A DNA stretch of 64,000 bases from Microbacterium sp. LWS13-1.2 (lineage in GTDB: Bacteria > Actinomycetota > Actinomycetes > Actinomycetales > Microbacteriaceae), in contig NZ_CP151632.1 of assembly GCF_040144835.1 (NCBI RefSeq), positions 1,302,001 through 1,366,000 on the forward strand. The letters run 5' to 3'. Both the position numbers and the translations under genes were made by a program. Positions 1-8,022 of the stretch are shown one piece after another. Numbering within the stretch: position 1 is the stretch's first letter; each line of letters begins with the position of its first letter. A model generated the notes under the pieces. That model saw only the letters and a list, made by a program, of their open reading frames with translations. It did no database searches and was not told the DNA's origin.

Positions 1-1
1 C

Positions 2-625
2 ATCGGGCCCAAGCGGTTCGACGCGCCATGGAAGGAGATCGAGGCTCAGGGCTTCATCTCGCCGGCCGTCTGCTACGAGGTGCGGGTCGACCTGCCTGCC
101 GGCGACCGCCTCGAGTATGCCGCGGCCGCCGACGACGAGCGGTACCGCCTCGCAGCAACCGCGCCCGCCAAGATCGGCGTGGTCCGCGACCTGGTGGCGC
201 GCCACGAGGGCGAGCGCATCCTCATCATCGGCCAGTACCTGGACCAGATCGACGTGCTCGCCGAAGCTCTGAACGCCCCCAAGATCACGGGCCAGACCCC
301 GATCGACGAGCGGGAGCAGCTGTACCAGGCGTTCCGCGTCGGCGAGATCTCGGTGCTGGTGGTGTCGAAGGTGGCGAACTTCTCGATCGACCTCCCCGAG
401 GCATCCGTCGCCATCCAGGTATCGGGGTCGTTCGGCTCGCGCCAGGAGGAGGCGCAGCGGCTCGGACGCCTGCTGCGTCCCAAGCAGTCGAACCACACGG
501 CGAGCTTCTACACGCTGATCGCCCGCGACACCGTCGACCAGGACTTCGCTCAGAACCGGCAGCGGTTCCTCGCCGAGCAGGGCTACGCCTACACGATCCT
601 CGACGCGCACTCACTCGCGGCCTGA
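2..625 (+). CDS. XPB/Ssl2-type DNA repair helicase, C-terminal part (5' end outside window)
   Basis: The reading frame is open from the first bases of the window and stops with TGA at 623-625, so only the last 207 residues are present. They match the second RecA-like domain of bacterial XPB helicases: a linker containing FDAPWKEIEAQGF, then GERILIIGQYLDQ (strand and helix of motif IV), VSKVANFSIDLPEASVAIQ (motif V region) and GSRQEEAQRLGRLLRPK (motif VI with its arginine finger). XPB-family helicases unwind DNA in repair and transcription-coupled processes. The Walker A and DEAH motifs must lie upstream and cannot be checked. A perfect hairpin follows the stop codon. Confidence 0.9.
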   Translation: MGPKRFDAPWKEIEAQGFISPAVCYEVRVDLPAGDRLEYAAAADDERYRLAATAPAKIGVVRDLVARHEGERILIIGQYLDQIDVLAEALNAPKITGQTPIDEREQLYQAFRVGEISVLVVSKVANFSIDLPEASVAIQVSGSFGSRQEEAQRLGRLLRPKQSNHTASFYTLIARDTVDQDFAQNRQRFLAEQGYAYTILDAHSLAA

Positions 626-639
626 CACCCAGAGAACGC

Positions 640-678
640 CGAACGGCCCGGCGGTGCGATGCAGCGCCGGGCCGTTCG
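640..678. terminator. Hairpin terminator between convergent genes
   Basis: A perfect 14-bp inverted repeat (640-653 pairs with 665-678) encloses an 11-nt loop. It sits between the helicase stop and the stop of the convergent 5'-nucleotidase gene, so it could end transcription from both sides. There is no clear T-run, as in many high-GC actinobacterial terminators. Confidence 0.75.
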
Positions 679-685
679 TCCGCGC

Positions 686-2479
686 TTACTGCTGGATGAT
701 GCGGTCGAGCGTTCCGGGCGCGTACGGGCTGTTCGCGCTGAGGTACGCAGCGAACGCGTCGATGTCGAGCCCGCCGTAGTACACGTTGCCCGCCGCCAGG
801 AACGTCGGGAACCCATCGCCGCCGCCCGCGAGGAAGTTGTTCGTCACGACGCGATACACCGTCGTGTCGACCAACGGCTCGCCGTTCAGCGTGACCGTGC
901 CGAGCGTGGTGCCGGAGTACGTGTAGGCGAAGCCCTCGCTCACCTGCAGGATCTTCGGCTGGGCGGTGTTCGGGCCGCTCCACTGCTGCACCAGCAGCTC
1001 CTTGATCTGGGCACCGGTGAGGTCCAGCGACACGAGGTAGTTGTTGAACGGCTGCACGTTGAACGCCTCCTCGTAGGTGACGTCACCCGGCGCTTCGCCC
1101 CACGCCGACGCACTGTAGGTGAGATCGGTGCGGATCCCGCCGGGGTTCATCAGCGCGATCTGCGGTGCGGCGTACGGCCCGATGACGCTCGGGTCGGCCA
1201 GCTGGGCGTCGGCGATCAGATCTCCGAGCGCCGACTCGCCGCCCGCGTTGGGCACGCGGTTGATGTCCGACGCGATCGAACCGATCACCTCGCTCGCGAT
1301 CGGCGCGACCAGTTCCTTGTACTTTGCGATCAGATCGGTCTCGGCCGGGTCCTTGTCCACGTTGCGCGTCACGAGCATGTTCTCGCTCGTGACAGACGTG
1401 CGCACGATGTCCTGCGTGCGGCGGTCGTACGAGAGATTCGTCTCGGTGTACAGGCGCCCGAACGAGGAGGCGGACGTGACCATGCGGCTCTGGCCCGCGG
1501 GGTCCGGGATGTTGCAGACGTACGGCGCGTGGGTGTGCCCCGACACGATCAGGTCGATCGCCGGATCGAGGTTCTGAGCGATGGGGATGATCGGGCTGTT
1601 CGCCGCGATCTCCGCCCCGTTGCCGCAGGCCGCGTTGTAGGCGGCGCTCGACGGAGGTGTGCCGCCCTGGTGGATCAGCACGACGATCGCGTTCACGCCT
1701 TGGGCCCGGAGCACCGGCACCAGGGCGTTCGCGGTTTCCACCTCGTCCTTGAAGTCCAGGCCGGCCACACCGGAAGCGGTGACGATGTCGGGGGTCTCCT
1801 CGAGCGTCATGCCGATGAAGCCGATCTTGGCTCCTCGCACATTCTCGATGGAGTACGCGGGGAGGATCGTCTCGTTCGTCCCGTCGTAGACGACGTTCGC
1901 CGCGAGGAAGTCGAAATCGGCCCCGGCGAAGGAGCCGTCCGGGCACGAGTTCTGGTTGTTCGCGCCGTCGCCGTCGTCGATGCAGCCGCCGTTCGCCATG
2001 CGCAGCAGCTCGACATAGCCCTCGTCGAACTCGTGGTTGCCGACGGCCGAGACGTCGAGGTGGAGCGCATTGAGCGCCTCGATCGACGGTTCGTCGTGGA
2101 AGGCGCCGGACAGCAGCGGCGAGGCCCCGATGAGGTCGCCTGCCGCGACGGTGAGGGAGGTCTTCTCGTGCCCCTCCCGCGCCTGCGCGAGGTGGGTCGC
2201 GAGGTATTCGACGCCGCCGACCCCGGGAGGGGCGAGAGTGTCGGTGGTCACGCCGCCGGGCAGGTTCAGCCGGCCGCTGGAGCCAGCGGGGGGCTCGAGG
2301 TTGCCGTGGAAGTCGTTGAACGACAGCAGCTGGATCTCGATCTCCGGGCCGTTCGGCTTGTTCTTCTCGCCCGGAGCGGCGCTGGCGGCTCCGGGACCGG
2401 CCAGTGCGAGCGCCACGGCAGTCGCGGCGATGACCGCTCCTCCAGTCAGGCGCGAGATGGATGTCGTGCGCGTGTGCAC
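686..2479 (-). CDS. Secreted bifunctional metallophosphatase / 5'-nucleotidase (UshA family)
   Basis: This 597-residue protein has an N-terminal Sec signal (hydrophobic stretch about 12-33, AxA-type cleavage near residue 34). The calcineurin-like phosphoesterase domain follows, with the metal-binding motifs NDFHGN (D56, H58), GDLIG (114-118), GNHE (147-150) and GHTH (about 314-317). The C-terminal third is the 5'-nucleotidase substrate domain, containing NPGGIRTDL. Such enzymes dephosphorylate extracellular nucleotides to release nucleosides and phosphate. That would fit the phosphate-acquisition genes later in the window, although I found no convincing PHO box upstream. I see no sortase signal or C-terminal anchor, so it is probably secreted. 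Confidence 0.92.
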   Translation of the reverse strand: MHTRTTSISRLTGGAVIAATAVALALAGPGAASAAPGEKNKPNGPEIEIQLLSFNDFHGNLEPPAGSSGRLNLPGGVTTDTLAPPGVGGVEYLATHLAQAREGHEKTSLTVAAGDLIGASPLLSGAFHDEPSIEALNALHLDVSAVGNHEFDEGYVELLRMANGGCIDDGDGANNQNSCPDGSFAGADFDFLAANVVYDGTNETILPAYSIENVRGAKIGFIGMTLEETPDIVTASGVAGLDFKDEVETANALVPVLRAQGVNAIVVLIHQGGTPPSSAAYNAACGNGAEIAANSPIIPIAQNLDPAIDLIVSGHTHAPYVCNIPDPAGQSRMVTSASSFGRLYTETNLSYDRRTQDIVRTSVTSENMLVTRNVDKDPAETDLIAKYKELVAPIASEVIGSIASDINRVPNAGGESALGDLIADAQLADPSVIGPYAAPQIALMNPGGIRTDLTYSASAWGEAPGDVTYEEAFNVQPFNNYLVSLDLTGAQIKELLVQQWSGPNTAQPKILQVSEGFAYTYSGTTLGTVTLNGEPLVDTTVYRVVTNNFLAGGGDGFPTFLAAGNVYYGGLDIDAFAAYLSANSPYAPGTLDRIIQQ

Positions 2480-2679
2480 AGGGCCCTCCCCTTCTCTGGC
2501 GGACGCCTCCGCCCGCCGTATGCACGCGTCCTCGTGGGCGCGATCAGGATGAACCTAATACAGAGCACGCGGGTGCGACAGAGCCGGTGCCAGGATGCCG
2601 TGCACCTGTTAACGGAGACGTCACGGCGAAGTCGCCGAATCGCACGGGCGCGCAGAGCTATCGAGCCATGGCGAACCTC

Positions 2680-2719
2680 TTGCACTACATAAATAGTACC
2701 TTTACACTACGTTCGTAGT
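2680..2719 (+). promoter_or_regulatory. Promoter with an operator palindrome over the -10 (SDR-tetR unit)
   Basis: TTGCAC (2680-2685) and TACACT (2703-2708) are separated by 17 nt and form a good sigma-A-type promoter. The inverted repeat ACTACG-TT-CGTAGT (2706-2719) overlaps the -10. A looser ACTA...TAGT pair lies inside the spacer. The position suits repression by the TetR-family product encoded second in the unit, so autoregulation is inferred. Confidence 0.6.
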
Positions 2720-2763
2720 AGGCGTGATGAATCAGGCGCCCACGACGGGGACGGAGGGACGAC

Positions 2764-3591
2764 ATGCCGACAGCACTCGTCACCGGAACGAGGCGCGGGA
2801 TCGGAAGAGCGGTCGCCCGTCGGCTCGCGGGGTCGGGATGGACGGTCTTCGCGGGGGTCCGCGACCTCGCCGATTGGAACGACGTCACGGTGGCGGACGA
2901 GCACATCACCCCCGTCAGCCTCGATGTCACCGACCAGACACGTATCGACGCCCTCGCCGACGCCCTGCCCGAACGTGTGGACGCGCTCGTCAACAACGCC
3001 GCGTTCGCCGCTCTGGGACCGATCGAGACGCTCACCACAGCGGATCTTCGGCGACAGTTCGAGGTCAACGTCGTGGGCACGGTCGCCGTCACCCGGGCGG
3101 TGCTCCCCCGACTGCGCGCCGCAGCGGGCAGGATCGTCTTCGTCTCGTCGGTCGGCAGTCGGTCTGTTATCCCCATGGAGGGCGCCTACTGCGCCTCGAA
3201 GTGCGCCGTGGAGGGGATCGCCGATGCTCTCCGGGTGGAACTGCGCCCCTGGAACATCGCCGTGTCCGTCGTCGAACCCGGGCCTACCGACACCGAGACC
3301 TGGCGCGAGGTCGACACCATGATCGACGACATGGAGACCCGGATGTCGCCGCGGGATCGCGACCTCTACGCGCGGCACGTCGTCGGGCTGCGGAACAACA
3401 TTGCGCGAATGGGATCCGTTGCGGCACCACCCGACGCCGTCGTTCGCGCCATAGAACATGCGTTGACCGTGCGGCGGCCACGCGCGCGCTATGTGGTCGG
3501 GGCTCCGGCACGGGCGATGGTCGCCATGCACGCACTTCTTCCGACCCGCACCGGAGACGCGATCGGCGCCCGCATCGCGGGTCTGACGTGA
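2764..3591 (+). CDS. SDR-family NAD(P)-dependent oxidoreductase
   Basis: This 275-residue protein is a classical short-chain dehydrogenase. It has the glycine-rich nucleotide loop TGTRRGIG (7-14), an NNA motif at 77-79, catalytic serines around 128-129 and the YxxxK pair Y142/K146 in AYCASK. It has an extra C-terminal helix-rich tail. The substrate cannot be deduced. It is the first gene of a probable two-gene unit with a TetR regulator that starts 60 bp after its stop, and the promoter upstream carries an operator-like palindrome. The likely role is oxidation or reduction of a small molecule that acts as the regulator's inducer. That last point is inference. Confidence 0.88.
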   Translation: MPTALVTGTRRGIGRAVARRLAGSGWTVFAGVRDLADWNDVTVADEHITPVSLDVTDQTRIDALADALPERVDALVNNAAFAALGPIETLTTADLRRQFEVNVVGTVAVTRAVLPRLRAAAGRIVFVSSVGSRSVIPMEGAYCASKCAVEGIADALRVELRPWNIAVSVVEPGPTDTETWREVDTMIDDMETRMSPRDRDLYARHVVGLRNNIARMGSVAAPPDAVVRAIEHALTVRRPRARYVVGAPARAMVAMHALLPTRTGDAIGARIAGLT

Positions 3592-3651
3592 GCCACTGAG
3601 CCCCGCCGACGCGATGGCGCTCTGCGCCCAGCCGTCGCCTATGGTCAGAAC

Positions 3652-4200
3652 ATGGCTTCAACGAGAGATCGCGCTCTGGAAGCCGCGGTCGCGCTCGTGG
3701 GTGAGCAGGGCATAAGGGCGTTGACACACGCCCGGGTCGACGAGCGCGCCGGGCTGCCAAGGGGATCGACCTCGAACTGGTTCCGCACGCGTGACGCACT
3801 CATCGCCGGGGTCGTGACGTGGCTCGCCGAGAGCGAGCGAGCCGATTTCGGCTCGGACGCGAGGCCCTCGATCGAGACGCCCGAGCAGCTCGTCGACGCG
3901 CTCAGCGGTGCGATCGCGCTGCAGACCGGGCCACTCGCCTCGCGGACGAAGACGCGGTACGCGATCTTCCTCGAGTGCGCCGGTGATGCCGAGCTGCTGG
4001 CCCCCCTGCTCGCTCAGCGTCGGGTCTTCGTGGACTGGACCATCGCCCTGCTGACAGCCGTCGGCGCGCGCTCTCCCCGGGATGCGGCCCGCACGCTGAT
4101 GGCGACCGGCGAGGGACTCGTCCTCCATCGCATGACCGTGGATCCGGATGCCGAGATCCGGCCCGTCATCGAGCGCGCCGTGCGCGCCGCGCTCGACTGA
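3652..4200 (+). CDS. TetR/AcrR-family transcriptional regulator
   Basis: This 182-residue protein has an N-terminal helix-turn-helix of the TetR type: ALEAAVALVGEQGIRALT, then the recognition segment with GLPRGSTSNWFRTRDALI at about residues 35-52. The C-terminal two thirds is a divergent helical ligand domain. It lies downstream of, and probably co-transcribed with, the SDR gene. The palindrome ACTACG-TT-CGTAGT over the unit's -10 is the best candidate operator. The ATG start is followed directly by the HTH, and the length is normal for the family. Confidence 0.9.
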   Translation: MASTRDRALEAAVALVGEQGIRALTHARVDERAGLPRGSTSNWFRTRDALIAGVVTWLAESERADFGSDARPSIETPEQLVDALSGAIALQTGPLASRTKTRYAIFLECAGDAELLAPLLAQRRVFVDWTIALLTAVGARSPRDAARTLMATGEGLVLHRMTVDPDAEIRPVIERAVRAALD

Positions 4201-4218
4201 GGCAGGCCCGCGCCTGCC
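4201..4218. terminator. Short hairpin between convergent tetR and the RibD-like gene
   Basis: The 7-bp repeat GGCAGGC / GCCTGCC encloses a 4-nt loop and starts immediately after the tetR stop codon. It lies between two convergent genes. Confidence 0.55.
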
Positions 4219-4226
4219 CGGCGGCG

Positions 4227-4934
4227 TCACACCACGACGTAGCGCAGGAAGACGAATCCGTCCTCGTCCGTCATGACTCCGGCGAGCGCGAACCGGCGAT
4301 CGGACTCGGCCGCACCCTGTGCGATGCGTCCCGCGTCGCCGCTCACGAATCGGGGTGCCACGGTGAGGCAGACCTCATCGACCAGGCCGGCGTCGAGCAG
4401 CGCACCGAAGAGGTGCGGTCCGCCCTCGCACAGCACCTGATTCCATCCCCGGCGGGCGAAGGCGTCGAGCGCGGCGACGAGATCGACCGACGCCGCGCCG
4501 CACGGCAGCACCTCGGCCACCGCTGCGAAGAGATCGCCGCGGGCGTCGGCGGCGGCATCCGTCGTGACGATCAGCGGGCGCCCCGCCGCCTCGGCGAACA
4601 CGGAATCGTCGGGCTCGAGGTGCAGGCCGCCGCTGACCACGGCGAGGGCCGGCTGATCGGCGAGGCCGTGCGCACGCCGCCACTCGACGTGGCCGGCGTC
4701 GACCTGCAGTCCTCCGTAGCCCTCGGCGCGCACGGTCCCGGCGCCGACCACCACGACGTCGGCCATCGCGCGCAGCACCTGCATGAGCATGCGATCGGTG
4801 TCGCCGCCGAGGGCGCCGCTCTGCCCCCCGAGCGTGACGGCGCCGTCGGCGCTCGAGACGAAGTTCATGCGCACCCGCGGCTCGGTTCGGTCGGGCAGCT
4901 CATATGCGTCGAAGAGCTGATGGCGGGTCGGCAT
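4227..4934 (-). CDS. RibD C-terminal / dihydrofolate-reductase-like pyrimidine reductase (Rv2671-type)
   Basis: This 235-residue protein consists of a single RibD_C (DHFR-fold) domain without the deaminase half of RibD. Visible features are VRMNFVSSADGAVTL near the N-terminus, ADVVVVGAGTVRAEGYGG (NADPH-binding region) and VLCEGGPHLFGALLDAGLVDE, the conserved EGGP segment. From memory it resembles M. tuberculosis Rv2671, a RibD homologue reported to have dihydrofolate reductase activity. It is the last gene of a three-gene operon, and its ATG overlaps the stop of the FolP2-like gene (TGATG). A role in pterin/folate chemistry rather than riboflavin synthesis is therefore plausible but inferred. 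Confidence 0.85.
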   Translation of the reverse strand: MPTRHQLFDAYELPDRTEPRVRMNFVSSADGAVTLGGQSGALGGDTDRMLMQVLRAMADVVVVGAGTVRAEGYGGLQVDAGHVEWRRAHGLADQPALAVVSGGLHLEPDDSVFAEAAGRPLIVTTDAAADARGDLFAAVAEVLPCGAASVDLVAALDAFARRGWNQVLCEGGPHLFGALLDAGLVDEVCLTVAPRFVSGDAGRIAQGAAESDRRFALAGVMTDEDGFVFLRYVVV

Positions 4935-5842
4935 CAGGCGTTCCCTTCGGCGCGGGCGTTGTGCAGTTCGAGAACCGGCTCGCGCCAGCCCAGGATCGCC
5001 TCGACCATGCGCATCGCGTCGACGGTCTCGCGCACGTTGTGGGCGCGGACGATCCGGGCGCCGTGGAGCACGCAGTACACCGCCGCGGCGAGCGAACCCG
5101 AGAGGCGGTCGCCGCGGTCACGACCAAGCGTCTCGCCGACGAAGTCCTTGTTCGAGAGAGCGACGAGGAGCGTGGATCCCAGCGCGGTCAGCTCGTCGAG
5201 CCGCCGCGTCAGCTCGAGCGAATGACGCGTGCTCTTGTTGAGGTCGTGGCCCGGATCGAGCACGATCCGCGCGTCGGGCACGCCGCGTTCGCGCGCGAGC
5301 TCGCGCCGGTCGGCCAGGAAGCCGGCGATGTCGCCGATCACGTCGTCATACCGAGGCAGCGGATGCGGGGTCCGGGGCGCGGCAAGGCTGTGGGCGATGA
5401 CGACGCCCGCACCGCCCTCCGCGATGACGTCGGCCATCGCCGGGTCGTGCAGGCCCGTCGTGTCGTTGATGATCGCGGCACCGGCCTCGATGGCGGCGCG
5501 TGCCACCTCGGGCTGGAACGTGTCGACGCTCACGCGCGCGATCGGCGCCAGCTCGCGCACCACGGGCACGACGCGTGCGATCTCCTCCTCGACCGGCACC
5601 GGGGGTCCGGGCGCGAACTTCACCCCGCCGACGTCGACGATCTCCGCTCCCGCCTCGGCGGCGGCGACACCGGCTGCCACCGCGGCGTCGAGGGCGAAAG
5701 TCGCACCGCGGTCGTAGAAGGAGTCCGGCGTGCGGTTCACGATCGCCATGACCGCGACGTGCCGCGCGAGGTCGAGATGGCCGCCGGGAAGATCGAGCCC
5801 TCCCGTGAGCAGCGCGGCGGCCGAATCGGGAGCGAGGGTCAC
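4934..5842 (-). CDS. folP2: Dihydropteroate synthase-like protein, FolP2 type
   Basis: This 302-residue protein has the pterin-binding (DHPS) TIM-barrel fold: IVNRTPDSFYDRGATF (N-terminal loop 1), VSVDTFQPEVARAAIEAGA, INDTTGLHDPAM and LSNKDFVGETLGR. Canonical DHPS has GGESTRPG in loop 2; here the sequence is DVGGVKFAPG. This matches the actinobacterial FolP2 paralogue, which from memory does not replace true DHPS. The start is GTG at 5842, overlapping the stop of the upstream oxidoreductase (GTGA). It is coupled to the RibD-like gene downstream. The true folP1 is expected elsewhere in the genome. A folate-related function is likely, but the reaction is unproven. Confidence 0.85.
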   Translation of the reverse strand: MTLAPDSAAALLTGGLDLPGGHLDLARHVAVMAIVNRTPDSFYDRGATFALDAAVAAGVAAAEAGAEIVDVGGVKFAPGPPVPVEEEIARVVPVVRELAPIARVSVDTFQPEVARAAIEAGAAIINDTTGLHDPAMADVIAEGGAGVVIAHSLAAPRTPHPLPRYDDVIGDIAGFLADRRELARERGVPDARIVLDPGHDLNKSTRHSLELTRRLDELTALGSTLLVALSNKDFVGETLGRDRGDRLSGSLAAAVYCVLHGARIVRAHNVRETVDAMRMVEAILGWREPVLELHNARAEGNA

Positions 5843-7077
5843 GGAAGAAGGCTACTCAGTGGCACGTCCGCATTCCGCAGGCGCTCCGCGTCGAGCCGCT
5901 CGCCCGATCGGATCAGCGCCTGCACGGTCTCGTTCACGTCCCAGATGTTGACGTTCATACCCGCGACCACGCGACCCCTGCCTGTGGAATCGGGGGCGTC
6001 GACCCAGAACGCGATGAACTCCCGGCCCGCGAGATCCCCGCGGACGACGAGCTCGGCATCCGTCATGAGCGGCGCGTAGCCGGACAGCTCCATGCCGAGG
6101 TCGAACTGATCCGTGTAGAAGTACGGGATGTCGTCGAAGGATGCCGGCTTGCCGAGCATCGACCGCGCCGCGACCTTGCCGGCGTTCAGCGCATTCGCCC
6201 AATGCTCGTTGCGCAGATGCCGCTGCAGCACCGGGTGGAACGGGTTGGCGACGTCCCCCGCCGCGTACACGTCGGGTGCGCTGGTGCGCAGTGCCGCATC
6301 GGTGAGGACGCCGTTCAGGATGTCGAGGCCGGCCGCCTCGGCGAGCGCGGTGTCGGGTGCGGCGCCGACGCCGACCAGCACCAGGTCTGCGGGAAGCGTC
6401 TCACCGTCGACGACGACGCCTTCCGCTCGGTCGGATCCGGCGATGCGCTCCACCGCGACCGACGTGCGCAGGTCCACGCCGTGCTCCAGGTGCAGACCCC
6501 GGAAGACCTCCCCCATCTCGGGACCGAGCGCGGCCGCGAGCGGCACGTCGTCGCGCTCGAGGATCGCCACGTCGTTGCCGAAGCCACGCGCGGTGGCGGC
6601 GACCTCCATGCCGATCCACCCCGCACCGATGACCACCAGCCGCCGGCCCCCGTCGCGCAGCTGCGCGGCGAGCGCGTCCGAGTCGTCGAGGCGACGCAGC
6701 GTCACGACGCCGGGCAGCTCGTGGCCGGGCAGCGGGATCATGCGCGGCGTCGCACCGGTCGCCAGCAGCACGGCGTCGTAGCCCAGTCGTGTCCCGTCCT
6801 CGAGCTCCGCCGTGTGAGCGGCGGCGTCGAGCGCACGCACGGCTACGCCGGCGATCAGCCGGATGCCCCGCTCGGCGTACCACTCGGCGGGGTGCAGGAT
6901 GACGGCATCCGTCCCCTCGCTCCCCGCGAGGTACCCCTTCGACAGCGGGGGTCGCTGGTAGGGCGGATGCGGCTCTGCGGCGACGACCGTGATGTCGCCG
7001 TCGAAGCCCTCGTCGCGCAGGGCCTCGGCCGCCGTACCGCCGGCAAGGCCCCCTCCGATGATCAGCATGTGGCTCAT
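5839..7077 (-). CDS. NAD(P)/FAD-dependent oxidoreductase (ferredoxin reductase-like)
   Basis: From the chosen ATG at 7077, preceded by a GAGGAG ribosome site, the protein is 412 residues long. It has two Rossmann motifs: IIGGGLAGGTAAEALR at the N-terminus for FAD and VVIGAGWIGMEVAATARG in the middle for NAD(P)H. The closing FAD motif is TSAPDVYAAGDVAN. A C-terminal reductase domain follows (about 320-412). This is the layout of rubredoxin/ferredoxin reductases and AIF-like oxidoreductases. No partner ferredoxin gene is adjacent. It opens an operon with the FolP2-like and RibD-like genes, each joined by stop-start overlap. Longer starts up to 7410 are open but lack a ribosome site. Confidence 0.88.
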   Translation of the reverse strand: MSHMLIIGGGLAGGTAAEALRDEGFDGDITVVAAEPHPPYQRPPLSKGYLAGSEGTDAVILHPAEWYAERGIRLIAGVAVRALDAAAHTAELEDGTRLGYDAVLLATGATPRMIPLPGHELPGVVTLRRLDDSDALAAQLRDGGRRLVVIGAGWIGMEVAATARGFGNDVAILERDDVPLAAALGPEMGEVFRGLHLEHGVDLRTSVAVERIAGSDRAEGVVVDGETLPADLVLVGVGAAPDTALAEAAGLDILNGVLTDAALRTSAPDVYAAGDVANPFHPVLQRHLRNEHWANALNAGKVAARSMLGKPASFDDIPYFYTDQFDLGMELSGYAPLMTDAELVVRGDLAGREFIAFWVDAPDSTGRGRVVAGMNVNIWDVNETVQALIRSGERLDAERLRNADVPLSSLLP

Positions 7078-7306
7078 GACGGCTCCTCTCGTCGACGTGC
7101 GGGCGTCAGGGGAAGCGCGCGGACGGCAGACGTCACCTCGATCCATCGCGCAACAGCGAACGGCTCGCCTTGCCCTGACGCTACCCTTCCTCGCCTCCGC
7201 AGTGGCCGCTCGAGGTTCGAGATCCGCCGCACCGGCGCGTGGACTAATTCGGGGCCGCGTCGCAGATATCCAGACGCCGCATGGATTCCGCCGACATAAT
7301 GAGGGC

Positions 7307-7999
7307 ATGACCGCACCGCGCATCCTCGTCGTGGACGACGAACCGAACATTCGCGATCTGCTGATCACGAGCCTGCGATTCGCCGGATTCCAGGTACGGG
7401 CCGTCTCCAACGGCGCTCAGACGATCTCGGCCGTCCTCGAAGAGGAACCGGACCTCATCATCCTCGACGTGATGCTGCCCGACATGAACGGGTTCAGCGT
7501 CACCAAGCGCCTCCGCGGCGCCGGCTACACGGCGCCCATCCTCTTCCTGACCGCGAAGGACGAGACCGAGGACAAGATCACCGGCCTCAACGCCGGCGGT
7601 GACGACTACGTCACCAAGCCCTTCAGCCTCGACGAGATCGTGGCCCGCATCCAGGCGATCCTGCGCCGCACGATGCAGGCGGACGAGGAGTCCGTGATCC
7701 GCGCGGGCGAGATCACGATGGACCAGGACACGCACGACGTGCAGGTCGGCGAGGCCTCCATCGACCTCAGCCCCACCGAGTTCAAGCTGCTGCGCTACCT
7801 CATGCTCAACCCCAACCGCGTGCTGTCGAAGGCGCAGATCCTGGACCACGTCTGGGAGTACGACTTCAACGGCGACGCCGGCATCGTCGAGAGCTACATC
7901 TCGTACCTCCGCCGCAAGATCGATCCGCACTCGTCGGAGCCGCTCATCCAGACCAAGCGCGGCTTCGGCTACATGCTGAAGGCCGGCAAGACCGCCTAG
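7307..7999 (+). CDS. OmpR/PhoB-family response regulator (PhoP-like)
   Basis: This 230-residue protein starts at ATG 7307. The receiver domain has the acidic pair DDE near residues 9-11, the phospho-acceptor aspartate in LIILDVMLPDMNG, the conserved T in FLTAKD and the lysine in DDYVTKPFS. The winged-helix effector domain ends with IQTKRGFGYML. The receiver resembles mycobacterial PhoP (GGDDYVTKPFSL). It is followed 23 bp later by the sensor kinase gene, so the two form a two-component system. Signal and targets cannot be told from the sequence. It is transcribed divergently from the FAD-oxidoreductase operon. Confidence 0.9.
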   Translation: MTAPRILVVDDEPNIRDLLITSLRFAGFQVRAVSNGAQTISAVLEEEPDLIILDVMLPDMNGFSVTKRLRGAGYTAPILFLTAKDETEDKITGLNAGGDDYVTKPFSLDEIVARIQAILRRTMQADEESVIRAGEITMDQDTHDVQVGEASIDLSPTEFKLLRYLMLNPNRVLSKAQILDHVWEYDFNGDAGIVESYISYLRRKIDPHSSEPLIQTKRGFGYMLKAGKTA

Positions 8000-8022
8000 C
8001 GGCGGCGAGCAAGGGGGACGAT

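Noticed and set aside
2480..2640. PHO box in front of the secreted 5'-nucleotidase
   Set aside because: A single GATGAAC half-unit (2548-2554) exists, but no second unit at 11-nt spacing, so a phosphate operator cannot be supported.
4934..5842. Calling this gene the housekeeping dihydropteroate synthase folP1
   Set aside because: The GGESTRPG loop is replaced by GGVKFAPG and loop 1 reads NRTPDSFYD, both FolP2 traits.
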